Positions 1 through 7,625 of a stretch of DNA of 64,000 nucleotides are shown here, piece after piece (within the stretch, counting starts at the first letter, position 1; each line of letters starts with the position of its first letter). The position numbers were made by a program, and so were the translations under genes. Source of the DNA: Kribbella sp. ALI-6-A (GTDB lineage Bacteria > Actinomycetota > Actinomycetes > Propionibacteriales > Kribbellaceae); NCBI RefSeq assembly GCF_001984195.1, contig NZ_MTQN01000008.1, forward strand, positions 310,001 to 374,000. Direction: 5' to 3'. A model generated the notes under the pieces. It was not told where the DNA came from. It was given only the letters and a program-made list of their open reading frames with translations, and did not search any database.

Positions 1-2
1 CC

Positions 3-182
3 TCGATCTACTTCCGCGAGCCCGGTGGCGTGCTGTTCGAGATCGCGACCGACCAGCCCGGCTTCACCGTCGACGAGCCGTTGCTCGAGCTCGGCCGCAC
101 GCTCAAGCTGCCACCGTGGCTGGAGCCGAACCGCGAGCAGATCGAGAACACTCTGCCCGCCTTGCAGCTGCCGGGCGTCTGA
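3..182 (+). CDS. Ring-cleaving dioxygenase (glyoxalase/VOC family), C-terminal fragment
   Basis: Only the last 59 residues are in the window. They carry the typical C-terminus of the two-domain VOC ring-cleaving dioxygenases (MhqO/LinE-like): [18 protein letters not shown], then a charged stretch ending [15 protein letters not shown]. The Glu in LFEIATD is the usual metal ligand of the last beta strand in this fold. Enzymes of this type open hydroquinone or catechol rings with Fe(II). The substrate cannot be told from the tail. The reading frame runs in from the left edge and stops with TGA. Confidence 0.75.
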   Translation, partial: SIYFREPGGVLFEIATDQPGFTVDEPLLELGRTLKLPPWLEPNREQIENTLPALQLPGV

Positions 183-205
183 GCGGACCCCCGGCCGGCT
201 CAGAG

Positions 206-775
206 CTAGGGGCGCGTGGCGACCGGGCGGGTCTGGTCCTTCTTGCGGGCGCGGTAGGCCCTGGCCTTCATCTTGTTGCCGCAGGTCTCCATCGCGCACC
301 ACTCGCGCCGGCCGCCGCGGGAGCGGTCCAGGTACACCTGGGTGCACTCGGGCCGGCCGCACTCCTTGAGCAACTCGGCGTCGGAGCCGCCGAGAATCGC
401 GATCGCGTCCCGCGCGACCGTCGACAGCGCCTGCTCGGCGGTCGCGTCGATCCGGTGCCCTCGAGGAAGCAGCTGAGGTACCGCCGCTGGGAGCCGCGCC
501 GCCGCGTTGACGATCGAGGCGGCGCGCTCGTCGTACGGGAGCTCGTTGAGCCGGGCGAAGACCAGCGCGTAGATGGCCTCCCGGACGGCGATCGCCTTCG
601 GGACGTCGGCCGGCCGGCAGTTGACGTCGCTGCCGGCCACCACGCCTGCCTCGCGGTACCACGCGGCCAGGCTGTCGGGGGAGGTGAGCTTCTCCACCGG
701 CACGGGATTGCGGCGCGCGCGCAGCGTGCCGACGAAGTCGAGCGCAAGGTTCCCGCAGGGAAAGGCATGGTCCAC
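206..775 (-). CDS. CGNR zinc-finger (ABATE-domain) transcriptional regulator
   Basis: The product (189 aa from the GTG at 775) begins VDHAFPCGNLALDF, the usual start of ABATE-domain proteins. It ends in a CGNR zinc finger with two C-x4-C pairs (CGRPEC and CAMETC) followed by the basic GNKMKARAYRARKK. ABATE is a putative stress-sensing domain and the CGNR finger is a presumed DNA-binding module. An in-frame GTG exists at 820, but it lies inside a palindrome and adds residues not expected for the family, so 775 is preferred. The gene is divergent from ohr, and two near-identical palindromes fill the gap. This suggests it represses itself and ohr; that is an inference. Confidence 0.85.
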   Translation of the reverse strand: MDHAFPCGNLALDFVGTLRARRNPVPVEKLTSPDSLAAWYREAGVVAGSDVNCRPADVPKAIAVREAIYALVFARLNELPYDERAASIVNAAARLPAAVPQLLPRGHRIDATAEQALSTVARDAIAILGGSDAELLKECGRPECTQVYLDRSRGGRREWCAMETCGNKMKARAYRARKKDQTRPVATRP

Positions 776-797
776 GTCACCAGTTTGACAGGTGACG
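775..797. promoter_or_regulatory. Operator copy 1 for the CGNR regulator/ohr pair
   Basis: Perfect inverted repeat CGTCACC, nine bases, GGTGACG; it extends two bases outward on each side (773-799). It overlaps the preferred start codon of the CGNR gene. A second copy with 21 of 23 identical positions lies 40 bp away. Confidence 0.7.
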
Positions 798-814
798 TGC
801 TGCGCTGCAACGAT

Positions 815-837
815 CGTCACCAGTTAGACCGGTGACG
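815..837. promoter_or_regulatory. Operator copy 2 for the CGNR regulator/ohr pair
   Basis: CGTCACC, nine bases (AGTTAGACC), GGTGACG. It sits 39 bp upstream of the ohr start, where it could cover a promoter. The 40-bp centre spacing to copy 1 is close to four helical turns. Confidence 0.7.
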
Positions 838-876
838 CAAGGCGCGGAACCGGCGCGAGGACGAGAGGACACCACG

Positions 877-1299
877 ATGAGCAGCCAGTACACGGCCGTC
901 GCCACCGCCACGGGAGAGAACCGCGCGGGCGGCCGCACGTTCACCGACGACGGTCTGCTGGACGTCACCCTGCAGGTGCCGAAGGAGCTGGGCGGTCCGG
1001 GCGGCGGCACCAACCCGGAGCAGCTGTTCGCGGTCGGCTGGTCGTCGTGCTTCCTCGGCGCGCTGAAGCTGGTCGCGGCGCAGCGCAAGCTGCCGGTCAA
1101 GGACCTCGCGGTCGTCGCGGAGATCACGCTGAACGCCGACGGCGGCGAGTTCAACCTGTCCGCCGTGCTGCACGTCGAGGCGAGCGGCATCGACGAGGAG
1201 ACCGCGGTCGAGCTCGGCCAGGCCGCTCACCAGGTCTGCCCGTACTCCAAGGCGGTCGCCGGCAACATCCCGGTCACCATCGACGCGACCGTCGCCTGA
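877..1299 (+). CDS. ohr: Organic hydroperoxide resistance protein (OsmC/Ohr family)
   Basis: A 140-residue protein of normal Ohr length. Ohr is a cytosolic thiol peroxidase that reduces organic and lipid hydroperoxides with lipoyl-dependent recycling. The signature PKELGGPGGGTNPEQLF is present, as are both catalytic cysteines, in GWSSCFLGAL and in QVCPYSKA. The ATG at 877 is preferred over an in-frame upstream GTG because GAGAGGA lies 7 bases before it and the protein then starts as family members do (MSSQYTAVATATG). Ohr is usually controlled by the MarR-type OhrR; here the divergent neighbour is a CGNR regulator. Confidence 0.95.
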   Translation: MSSQYTAVATATGENRAGGRTFTDDGLLDVTLQVPKELGGPGGGTNPEQLFAVGWSSCFLGALKLVAAQRKLPVKDLAVVAEITLNADGGEFNLSAVLHVEASGIDEETAVELGQAAHQVCPYSKAVAGNIPVTIDATVA

Positions 1300-1309
1300 C
1301 GGTTCGCTG

Positions 1310-1325
1310 AGCAGGCTCGCCTGCT
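1310..1325 (+). terminator. Weak hairpin after ohr
   Basis: AGCAGG, four-base loop, CCTGCT begins 11 bases after the ohr stop. It has no T-run. A 10-base palindrome CAAACGTTTG follows at 1329-1338. Termination is only a possibility. Confidence 0.3.
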
Positions 1326-1388
1326 GATCAAACGTTTGCCCCCTACGCCGATCGCTGCGCGCGACACTCCGACCGCGGCGGGTGATCG

Positions 1389-2198
1389 GTGGCCGTGGCA
1401 GGATTCGCGTCGTTGACGATCGGTCTTGCCACGGGGGTGGGGATTGTGGTTCGGGTACTGACGCATTTTCCGGCGCGGCAGCGGGTGTGGGACGCGTCGC
1501 TGCGGTTGCAGGTCGTTCGGGCGCGGTCCTGTGACGCGTGGGCGGCCGGGCAGCGGCGCGACGTCCAGGTGCAGGTTTTCGGTCCGGACAACGTCGGGTT
1601 GCGGGACTGGCTGCACGACCTGTGCTGGGACTGTTCGGAGTTGACCGCGGTGACCTCGACGCAGTGCCAGTCCGTCGAGAGCTTCGCCCCGAGCCACAAG
1701 CTGAACCAGGTCCTGGTCGAGCGCGGCTGCCGGATGACCAGTTTCTTCGACACCACATCGGGCACCGACGCGATGACCGAGTTCCTGATCGCGGCCGACG
1801 GCATGCCGTACCACCTGGCCTACGGGCCGATTCAGCTCAAGGTCTTCGACTGCGAGCGGGTGGTGCTCGAAGGCCCGCTCGTCGAAGAGCAGCGCAGTCT
1901 GATGCTGATCCGCGGGCAGGAGGCCGTGAACGCGGCAGGCCAGTACCTGCGCGCGGTGCGGGAGACCGCTGTCCGGGCGAGTGCGCTGGACACGCCGGAG
2001 GCCGGATTCACCAGTCGACAGCAGGTCATCGCCGAGTTGCTCTGCGAAGGCTGCACCGACGACCAGATCGCAGAGCGGCTCGACCTCAGCGTCCGTTCGG
2101 TTCGCTACGAGGTGGCTCGACTGCTGGACGTTCTCCAGGTCCGGACCCGCTTCGCCGCGGGAGTCCGTTACGCGCGGACGAAGGCCGAGCTCAGCTGA
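1389..2198 (+). CDS. LuxR-type helix-turn-helix regulator with N-terminal sensor-like region
   Basis: The 269-aa product ends in a LuxR/GerE helix-turn-helix (about residues 205-260: FTSRQQVIAELLCEGCTD, QIAERLDLSVRSVRYEVARL). The long N-terminal region has no receiver Asp pattern and resembles the TrmB/phospholipase-D-like part of some actinobacterial LuxR proteins; this is a weak impression. The GTG at 1389 is the longest start, and the true start may lie further in, near GTG codons before WDASLRLQ. Its stop overlaps the convergent carboxyltransferase gene by 8 bases. Target genes are unknown. Confidence 0.7.
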   Translation: MAVAGFASLTIGLATGVGIVVRVLTHFPARQRVWDASLRLQVVRARSCDAWAAGQRRDVQVQVFGPDNVGLRDWLHDLCWDCSELTAVTSTQCQSVESFAPSHKLNQVLVERGCRMTSFFDTTSGTDAMTEFLIAADGMPYHLAYGPIQLKVFDCERVVLEGPLVEEQRSLMLIRGQEAVNAAGQYLRAVRETAVRASALDTPEAGFTSRQQVIAELLCEGCTDDQIAERLDLSVRSVRYEVARLLDVLQVRTRFAAGVRYARTKAELS

Positions 2199-3603
2199 GG
2201 TGGTAGGCGATCTCCGCGGCGAGCGCCGTGGTGAGCGATTCCGGGGTGTCGTCGGCGAACTCGGGTACGACGTGGTGGACGATTCCGGCGTCGCGCAGAT
2301 CCGTCGCCGCGATCCGCTGGGCGGTGGCGAGGGCCGGCGCGTGCGCGGTGTCGCCGTACATGATCGCGCTGGCGCCTTCGGGCGGCAGCGGTGCCAGCCA
2401 GGCGTGGCCGGCCGCAACCACAGTAGTTGCCGGGAGCAACGCCAGGGCGCCGCCTCCGGTGCCTTGACCGAGCAGCACGGACACGGTCGGCACGGTCAGC
2501 GTGCTCATCGTCGCGATGCACTGGGCGATCTCGCCGGCCAGCCCGCCTTCCTCCGCCGTGCGCGAGAGCTCGGCACCGGCCGTGTCGATCAGCGTGACCA
2601 GCGGGAGACCGAGATCCTCCGCCAGTCGCATCCCACGCCGGGCCGTCCTGAGAGCGGCCGGGCCGAGCGGGTGCTCCGACGCGCGATCCTGCGCGACCAG
2701 GACGCATGGCCGGCCGTCCACGCGGGTGAGCGCGACCAGCGCGCTCGCGTCCGCCGAGGTCAGCCGGACCGTGCCCGTGCAGGCGTGGCGCAGGAACTCC
2801 CGGGCGCCGGCCCGGTCGTCCCGCCGCGTCCACGTCACCGCTTCCCAGCCGTCGGCGTGCACGACCTCACCAGCACGCCGTTCCAGGCTCGGCGGCGCCG
2901 GCGGATCGACCAGTACGCCGAGAGCGCGGTCGAGCAGGACCGGCAGATCCACCGACGCCACGACGCCGTCGATCACGCCGTGCGCGGCCAGGTTCTCCGC
3001 GGTTTGCACGTCGGGCGGAAACGGTTCGTCGTACAGGGCCTGGAAGACCTTCGGGCCGAGAAAGCCGACCAGTGCGCCCGGTTCCGCGACGGTGACGTGG
3101 CCGAGGGATCCCCAGGACGCGAAGACTCCGCCGGTGGTCGGGTGGCGCAGGTGCACGAGGTACGGCAGTCCGGCCGCCTTGTGCTCCATCAGCGCGCGGG
3201 AGATCCGGACCATCTCGAAGAACGCCGGGGCGCCTTCCTGCATCCGGGTCCCGCCCGACGCCGTCGACGCGAGCACCGGCAGGCCTTCGGCCGTCGCACG
3301 CCGTACGGCGGACGTGATCCGATCCGCCGCCGCGCGCCCGATCGACCCGGCCAGGAAGGCGAACTCGCTCACCAGGACGGCGACCGGCCGGCCGCGCATC
3401 AGCCCGCGTCCGGTCAGCACCGACTCGTCGGCGCCGGACCTCTCGGCTGCCTTTGCCAACTGGTCCAGATACGCCTGGGAATGCCCGGTCAGGTCAGCCG
3501 GCTCGTCCCAGGACTCGAACGATCCCGGGTCGAGCACGACCTCGATCGACTCCCGCGCGCTGGGCCGACGGGCAGCCCCGTCCTGGCTCGCCTTGGTGCT
3601 CAT
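2191..3603 (-). CDS. Fused beta/alpha carboxyltransferase, candidate malonyl-CoA decarboxylase component
   Basis: A 470-aa fusion of two crotonase-fold carboxyltransferase halves. The first (about 20-240) begins ARESIEVVLDPGSFESWDE and has ASGGTRMQEGAPAFFEM, as in AccD/MdcD. The second (about 270-460) has DTAGAELSRTAEEGGLAGEIAQ and GQGTGGGALAL, as in AccA/MdcE. No biotin carboxylase or biotin carrier gene is nearby, so the acyl-CoA carboxylase name is not supported by context. With an upstream MatC-like carrier and CaiB-type CoA transferase, biotin-independent decarboxylation of malonyl-CoA (compare MdcDE) fits better; this is inference. The ATG at 3603 shares the ATGA overlap with the CoA-transferase stop, implying coupled translation. 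Confidence 0.7.
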   Translation of the reverse strand: MSTKASQDGAARRPSARESIEVVLDPGSFESWDEPADLTGHSQAYLDQLAKAAERSGADESVLTGRGLMRGRPVAVLVSEFAFLAGSIGRAAADRITSAVRRATAEGLPVLASTASGGTRMQEGAPAFFEMVRISRALMEHKAAGLPYLVHLRHPTTGGVFASWGSLGHVTVAEPGALVGFLGPKVFQALYDEPFPPDVQTAENLAAHGVIDGVVASVDLPVLLDRALGVLVDPPAPPSLERRAGEVVHADGWEAVTWTRRDDRAGAREFLRHACTGTVRLTSADASALVALTRVDGRPCVLVAQDRASEHPLGPAALRTARRGMRLAEDLGLPLVTLIDTAGAELSRTAEEGGLAGEIAQCIATMSTLTVPTVSVLLGQGTGGGALALLPATTVVAAGHAWLAPLPPEGASAIMYGDTAHAPALATAQRIAATDLRDAGIVHHVVPEFADDTPESLTTALAAEIAYHLS

Positions 3604-4745
3604 GAGACCCACTCCCGGATCGCGTCCCCGTGCTGGTCGAGCGTCGGCGGCGCCGCGTGGTCGCGCCGGGTCGTCTCCGAACCGTCGGCGGCGAAGAACC
3701 GCAACGGCGGCCCGGGCAGCCGCAACGCGCCCAGCGTCGAGTGGTCCACGTCGATCAGCAGTCCCTGACTGGCGGTCTGCTCCCACTCGTAGACCTCGTC
3801 CAGTCTCCGGACCTTTCCGGCCGGAACGCCGACCTCGTCCAGCCGGGCCAGCAGCCGCTCAGCCGGCCACTGCGCGAACGCCTGCTCGACCACCTCGATC
3901 ACCCGGGCCCGGTCGGCCACTCGCGCCGCGTTGGTCTCCAACCCGGTCTGGTCCAGCTCGAAGGCCTCGACGAGTCGTTGCCACAGGCCCTCACTACCGA
4001 CCGCGATCTGCACCGACCCGTCCGCGCACCGGAACAACCCGTATGGCGCGATCGACGGATGATGATTGCCCTGGGCAACCCCGACCTCGCCGGCCACGGT
4101 GTAGCGGGTGCCCTGGAATGCGTGCACCCCGACGACCGCCGCGAGCAGCGACGTCCGGACGACCTGCCCGGCACCGGTCAGGTCGCGTTCCCGCAGGGCC
4201 GCCAGGACGCCGTACGCGCCGTACATCCCGGCGAGCAGATCGCCGATCGGTACGCCGACGCGTTGCGGGTCCTCGGGCCCCGAGCCGGTCAGCGACATCA
4301 GTCCGGCTTCTCCTTGGGCGATCTGGTCGTAGCCCGCCCGGCCGCCCTCCGGCCCGTCGTGGCCGAACCCAGTGATCGAGAGTGCGACCAGCCGCGGGTT
4401 CCGCTGCTGGAGGGATTCCAGCCCGAGACCGAGCCGCTCGAGCACACCGCTGCGGAAGTTCTCGACCAGGACGTCGGCCCGGTCGATCAGCCGCAGCAGG
4501 ACCTCCCGGTCTTCGGCGTCCTTGAGGTCGAGGGTGATCGACTCCTTGTTGCGGTTGGCCGACAGGAAGTAGGTCGACTCGTCACCGGCGAACGGTGGAC
4601 CCCAGCCGCGGGTGTCGTCGCCGCGTCCCGGCGCCTCGACCTTGATCACCCGGGCGCCCAGGTCGCCGAGCATCATCGTCGCGTGCGGCCCGGCCAGCGC
4701 GCGGGACAGGTCTACGACCAGCACGCCGTCCAGTGGTCCGGTCAT
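3600..4745 (-). CDS. CaiB/BaiF (class III) CoA transferase, possibly malonate-specific
   Basis: A 381-aa CoA transferase that moves CoA between acids through an aspartyl-CoA thioester. It shows the family start GPLDGVLVVDLSRALAGPHATMMLGDLGARVIKVE, split here as LSRALAGPHATMMLGDLG plus flanks, and the nucleophile region AGYDQIAQGEAGLMS with the catalytic Asp. RADVLVENFRSGVLERLGLG is also typical. The ATG at 4745 is preferred because GGATGG precedes it at good spacing; an in-frame ATG at 4757 would overlap the carrier stop. Position between a dicarboxylate carrier and a carboxyltransferase suggests it activates an imported dicarboxylate such as malonate. Confidence 0.85.
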   Translation of the reverse strand: MTGPLDGVLVVDLSRALAGPHATMMLGDLGARVIKVEAPGRGDDTRGWGPPFAGDESTYFLSANRNKESITLDLKDAEDREVLLRLIDRADVLVENFRSGVLERLGLGLESLQQRNPRLVALSITGFGHDGPEGGRAGYDQIAQGEAGLMSLTGSGPEDPQRVGVPIGDLLAGMYGAYGVLAALRERDLTGAGQVVRTSLLAAVVGVHAFQGTRYTVAGEVGVAQGNHHPSIAPYGLFRCADGSVQIAVGSEGLWQRLVEAFELDQTGLETNAARVADRARVIEVVEQAFAQWPAERLLARLDEVGVPAGKVRRLDEVYEWEQTASQGLLIDVDHSTLGALRLPGPPLRFFAADGSETTRRDHAAPPTLDQHGDAIREWVS

Positions 4746-4750
4746 CGTGG

Positions 4751-6067
4751 TCACCATCCCGGCAGGACGAGCGCGGCCCAGACCAGCAGCGGACCGACCA
4801 CGACGACGATCATGCTGTAGGTCAGGATCTGCTTGTAGAACACGGGTTCGGTGATCGTGTCCGGCTTGTTGGCCAGCATCAGCGCGCCGTTGGTGGAGAA
4901 CGGGCTGACGTCCACGATCGTCGACGAGATCGCCAGCGCGGCCACGAACAGCCCCGCGCTGATCCCGCCGTTCGCGATCAGCGGTACGGCGATCGGGATG
5001 ATCACCGGCAGCAGCGCGGTCGACGAGGCGAACGCGGAGACCACGCCGCCGACGTAACACAGCACCAGCGCGCCGATCGCGATCGCGCCCAGCCCGGCGG
5101 CCCAGTTGCCGACGAACTCCGGCGAACCGGCCTCGGTCAGGATCGCGGCGTACGTGCTGACGCCGGCGACCAGCAGCACGGTCGGCCAGGCGATCTGGCG
5201 GACCGCGTCCTTGTGCTCCTTCGGCGCGAGCATCGCCAGGATCACCGCGGCGGTGATCGAGACGAAGCCGATGTTCTTGTCGAACACCAGCGCGACCACG
5301 GCGACGCCGACGAACGCGACCAGCGTGAGCACCTGGTCCCGCCGTACGCCGAGAGCCTGCGTGCCGGTCGGGGCCGACGTGCCGTAGCCGCGGGCCGGGA
5401 CCGTCGCGCCGCCCTTGTGCAGGTCCTCGGTCAGTTCGTCGTCGTTCGGGTCGACCCGCTGGGCCATCAGCTTGCGGCCGCCGAGCAGCACGAACAGGAT
5501 CGCCGCCATCACCAGGTTGACGACCAGGCTGGCCAGGAACACGGTCAGCTCGCTGGAGGGCAGGTTGTTGTCCTCCATCACCGAGTTCGTGATCGTGCCA
5601 TAGATGCTGATCGGGGAGAACCCGCCGCCCTGCGCGCCGTGCACGACGAACATGCCCATCATCAGCGGGTTGATCTTGTACTTGCCGGCGAACCCGAGCG
5701 CGATCGGGCCGATGATCGCGCAGGCGGCCGGACTGGCGGCGCCGATCGCGGTCAGCAGCGCCGTGACCGCGAACATCACCCACGGGATCAGCGCGACCCG
5801 GCCGCCGACGGCGCGGACCGCCGATCTGACGATCAGGTCCACGGTGCCGTTGTTCTTGGCGATCGCGAACAGATAGGTGACACCGATCAGCGTCAGGATC
5901 AGGTCACCGCTGACGCCGCCGAGGATCTCGCGCTCGCTCAGGTCGAGGGAGAACATGCCGACCAGCCACGCGGCGACGTACGCCAGCGCGCCCATGTTGA
6001 TCGGCAGCAGCGTGCCGATCACGAACAAGGCGACCAGCGCCAGGATCGCTACCCACTCCGGTCCCAT
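4751..6067 (-). CDS. matC: MatC-like SLC13 family dicarboxylate/malonate carrier
   Basis: A 438-aa polytopic membrane protein with about ten to twelve hydrophobic segments. The N-terminal half (MGPEWVAILALVALFVIGTL, then LPINMGALAYVAAWLVGMF) looks like the MatC N-terminal domain of the Rhizobium malonate carrier. The central GAASPAACAIIGPIALGFAG and C-terminal FSTNGALMLANKPD are typical SLC13-type elements. The ATG at 6067 is chosen over a longer frame because GGAGGCAGG lies just upstream. It is the first gene of a three-gene operon and is divergent from a GntR regulator, as matC-type genes often are. The substrate is inferred from family and context. Confidence 0.8.
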   Translation of the reverse strand: MGPEWVAILALVALFVIGTLLPINMGALAYVAAWLVGMFSLDLSEREILGGVSGDLILTLIGVTYLFAIAKNNGTVDLIVRSAVRAVGGRVALIPWVMFAVTALLTAIGAASPAACAIIGPIALGFAGKYKINPLMMGMFVVHGAQGGGFSPISIYGTITNSVMEDNNLPSSELTVFLASLVVNLVMAAILFVLLGGRKLMAQRVDPNDDELTEDLHKGGATVPARGYGTSAPTGTQALGVRRDQVLTLVAFVGVAVVALVFDKNIGFVSITAAVILAMLAPKEHKDAVRQIAWPTVLLVAGVSTYAAILTEAGSPEFVGNWAAGLGAIAIGALVLCYVGGVVSAFASSTALLPVIIPIAVPLIANGGISAGLFVAALAISSTIVDVSPFSTNGALMLANKPDTITEPVFYKQILTYSMIVVVVGPLLVWAALVLPGW

Positions 6068-6103
6068 AGACCTGCCTCCAGCGTTGATGAGGGGGAGCCG
6101 ACG

Positions 6104-6124
6104 TTGGCTCAGTGGCCTAGCCAA
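6104..6124. promoter_or_regulatory. Candidate GntR operator between the carrier and regulator genes
   Basis: Inverted repeat TTGGCT, nine bases, AGCCAA in the 92-bp gap between the divergent carrier and GntR genes. It is the only clear dyad in that gap. Downstream, TACTCT (6148-6153) stands six bases before the GntR ATG, so that transcript may be leaderless. Confidence 0.5.
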
Positions 6125-6159
6125 TAGCTCAGTTTGCCAGTTGTCAATACTCTGATCTC

Positions 6160-6867
6160 ATGGACGACTCTCCGCGCTTTCCGCGTCCGGTGCTACGGAC
6201 CCGCCTGTACGAGCAGGTCGCCGAGCAGATCACAGGGTGGATCGCGGAGAACGGATTGGGCGCCGGGGACCGGTTGCCGCCCGAGCGTGAGCTTGCGGTC
6301 CGGCTGGGCGTGAGCCGGGCCACCCTGAGCCAGGCGCTGGTCGCGCTCGAGGTGATCGGCGTCGTCGTCGTCCGGCACGGCGACGGGACGGTGCTGACCG
6401 AGCGGGCTCGGACCGGGCCGGTGATCGAGGCGATCCGCGCGCACGCCGACCGGCTGCCGGAGATCATCGACGCCCGCGACGCGCTGGAGTCGAAGCTCGC
6501 CGCGCTGGCGGCGGTACGGCGTACCGAGGACGACGTGGCGGCGATTCAGGCGGCGCTCGCGGCGATGGAGGCCGACATCGCGGCCGGTGGGCGCGGGGTC
6601 GACGCCGACGAGCAGTTCCACGGCGCGGTCACCGCGGCGGCGCGCTCGGAGCTGCTCGGCCAGATGATGGAGGCGATTCACGACCTGATCCGCGAGAGCC
6701 GGATCGAGTCGCTGTCGCAACCCGGCCGGCCGAAAGACTCGCTGGCCGGGCACCGCAAGGTCGCCGAGGCGATCATCGCCGGCGACCCGGCTGCCGCCGC
6801 GGCCGCGATGCATGATCACGTGATGCTGGTCAGCGACGTCGCCTTGTTGCGCGAGCAGAAGTCGTGA
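6160..6867 (+). CDS. GntR family regulator (FadR subfamily)
   Basis: A 235-aa regulator. The N-terminal winged helix (about 15-80) has LYEQVAEQITGWIAENGL, LPPERELAVRLGVSRATLSQAL and the wing VVVVRHGDGTVLTE. The C-terminal all-helical FCD domain carries metal-ligand type residues (DADEQFHGAV, LAGHRKVAEAI, AMHDHV). FCD regulators usually sense organic acids. Divergence from the malonate-type operon fits a MatR-like role: repression relieved by the acid or its CoA ester. It overlaps the next gene by GTGA. Confidence 0.88.
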   Translation: MDDSPRFPRPVLRTRLYEQVAEQITGWIAENGLGAGDRLPPERELAVRLGVSRATLSQALVALEVIGVVVVRHGDGTVLTERARTGPVIEAIRAHADRLPEIIDARDALESKLAALAAVRRTEDDVAAIQAALAAMEADIAAGGRGVDADEQFHGAVTAAARSELLGQMMEAIHDLIRESRIESLSQPGRPKDSLAGHRKVAEAIIAGDPAAAAAAMHDHVMLVSDVALLREQKS

Positions 6868-7625
6868 CGGGGACAGAGCATCTGATCGTCGTCGCGGCGG
6901 GACTGGTGGCCGGTCTGCTGACGTCCACGGTCGGGGTCGCGTCGCTGGTGAGTTTCCCGGTGCTGGTCGCACTCGGCATTCCGCCGGTGGTCGCGAACGC
7001 GTCGAACACGGTCGGCATGATCCCGGCCGGCCTCGGCGGATCGCTCGGGTACCGGCGGGAGTTGCGCGAACAGCCCGCGGTGACCTGGGTCGTGGTCGCG
7101 ACCTGTGCGATCGGCTCGGTCGGGGGAGCGGTCCTGCTGCTCGCGCTGCCGCCCGGGGTGTTCGAGGCGATCGTCCCGTGGCTGATCCTGTTCACCTGCC
7201 TGCTCGTCGGCGCGACCCCGACGATCTCCCGCTGGCTGCGCTCGCGCCAGCCGCACGAGGTGGCACCGCGGACGAAGATGTCGCCGCTCACCACGTTCTT
7301 CGCCACCCTCACCGGCGTGTACGGCGGCTACTTCGGCGCCGGCTCGGGCGTGATGATGATGGCTGTCCTGGGCCTCGGCCTGGATCTCGACCTGCGAATC
7401 GTCAACGCGCTGAAAACGCTGGCGGTGATGGCCGCGAACATCGTCGCCGGCCTGATCTTCGTGTTCGTCGCCGACCTCGACTACACCGCCGTCGGCCTGC
7501 TCGCGATCGGCTCGATCGTCGGGGGCTACGCCGGCGCGCACCTCGGCCGCGTGCTGCCGCCGACGTTGCTCCGCATCCTGATCGTCCTGGCCGGCATCAC
7601 CGCCGCCGTCACGATGCTCACCTGA
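6864..7625 (+). CDS. TSUP (TauE/SafE) family membrane transporter
   Basis: A 253-aa protein with about eight membrane segments. It has the two related halves of the TSUP family: GLVAGLLTSTVGVASLVSFP near the start and TGVYGGYFGAGSGVMMMAVL in the middle. TSUP permeases move sulfite, sulfoacetate and other small anions across the membrane. The GTGA overlap with the GntR gene implies a joint transcript, so an organic acid substrate linked to the neighbouring module is possible. Its 3' end overlaps the convergent hypothetical gene by 8 bases. Confidence 0.82.
   Translation: MTGTEHLIVVAAGLVAGLLTSTVGVASLVSFPVLVALGIPPVVANASNTVGMIPAGLGGSLGYRRELREQPAVTWVVVATCAIGSVGGAVLLLALPPGVFEAIVPWLILFTCLLVGATPTISRWLRSRQPHEVAPRTKMSPLTTFFATLTGVYGGYFGAGSGVMMMAVLGLGLDLDLRIVNALKTLAVMAANIVAGLIFVFVADLDYTAVGLLAIGSIVGGYAGAHLGRVLPPTLLRILIVLAGITAAVTMLT

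Noticed and set aside
206..820. CGNR regulator starting at the GTG at 820
   Set aside because: The extra residues are not family-like and are encoded by the two operator palindromes; the GTG at 775 gives the expected N-terminus.
1329..1338. CAAACGTTTG palindrome after ohr
   Set aside because: Short, single and not next to a promoter with supporting features.
2191..3603. Acetyl/propionyl-CoA carboxylase as the role of the fused carboxyltransferase
   Set aside because: No biotin carboxylase, carrier or epsilon gene is near, and the operon partners point to an imported dicarboxylate. It remains possible if partners are elsewhere.
1981..4375. Long Arg/Pro-rich open frames antisense to the carboxyltransferase and CoA-transferase genes
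   Set aside because: They are high-GC shadows of real genes: low-complexity composition, no domain pattern, no RBS.
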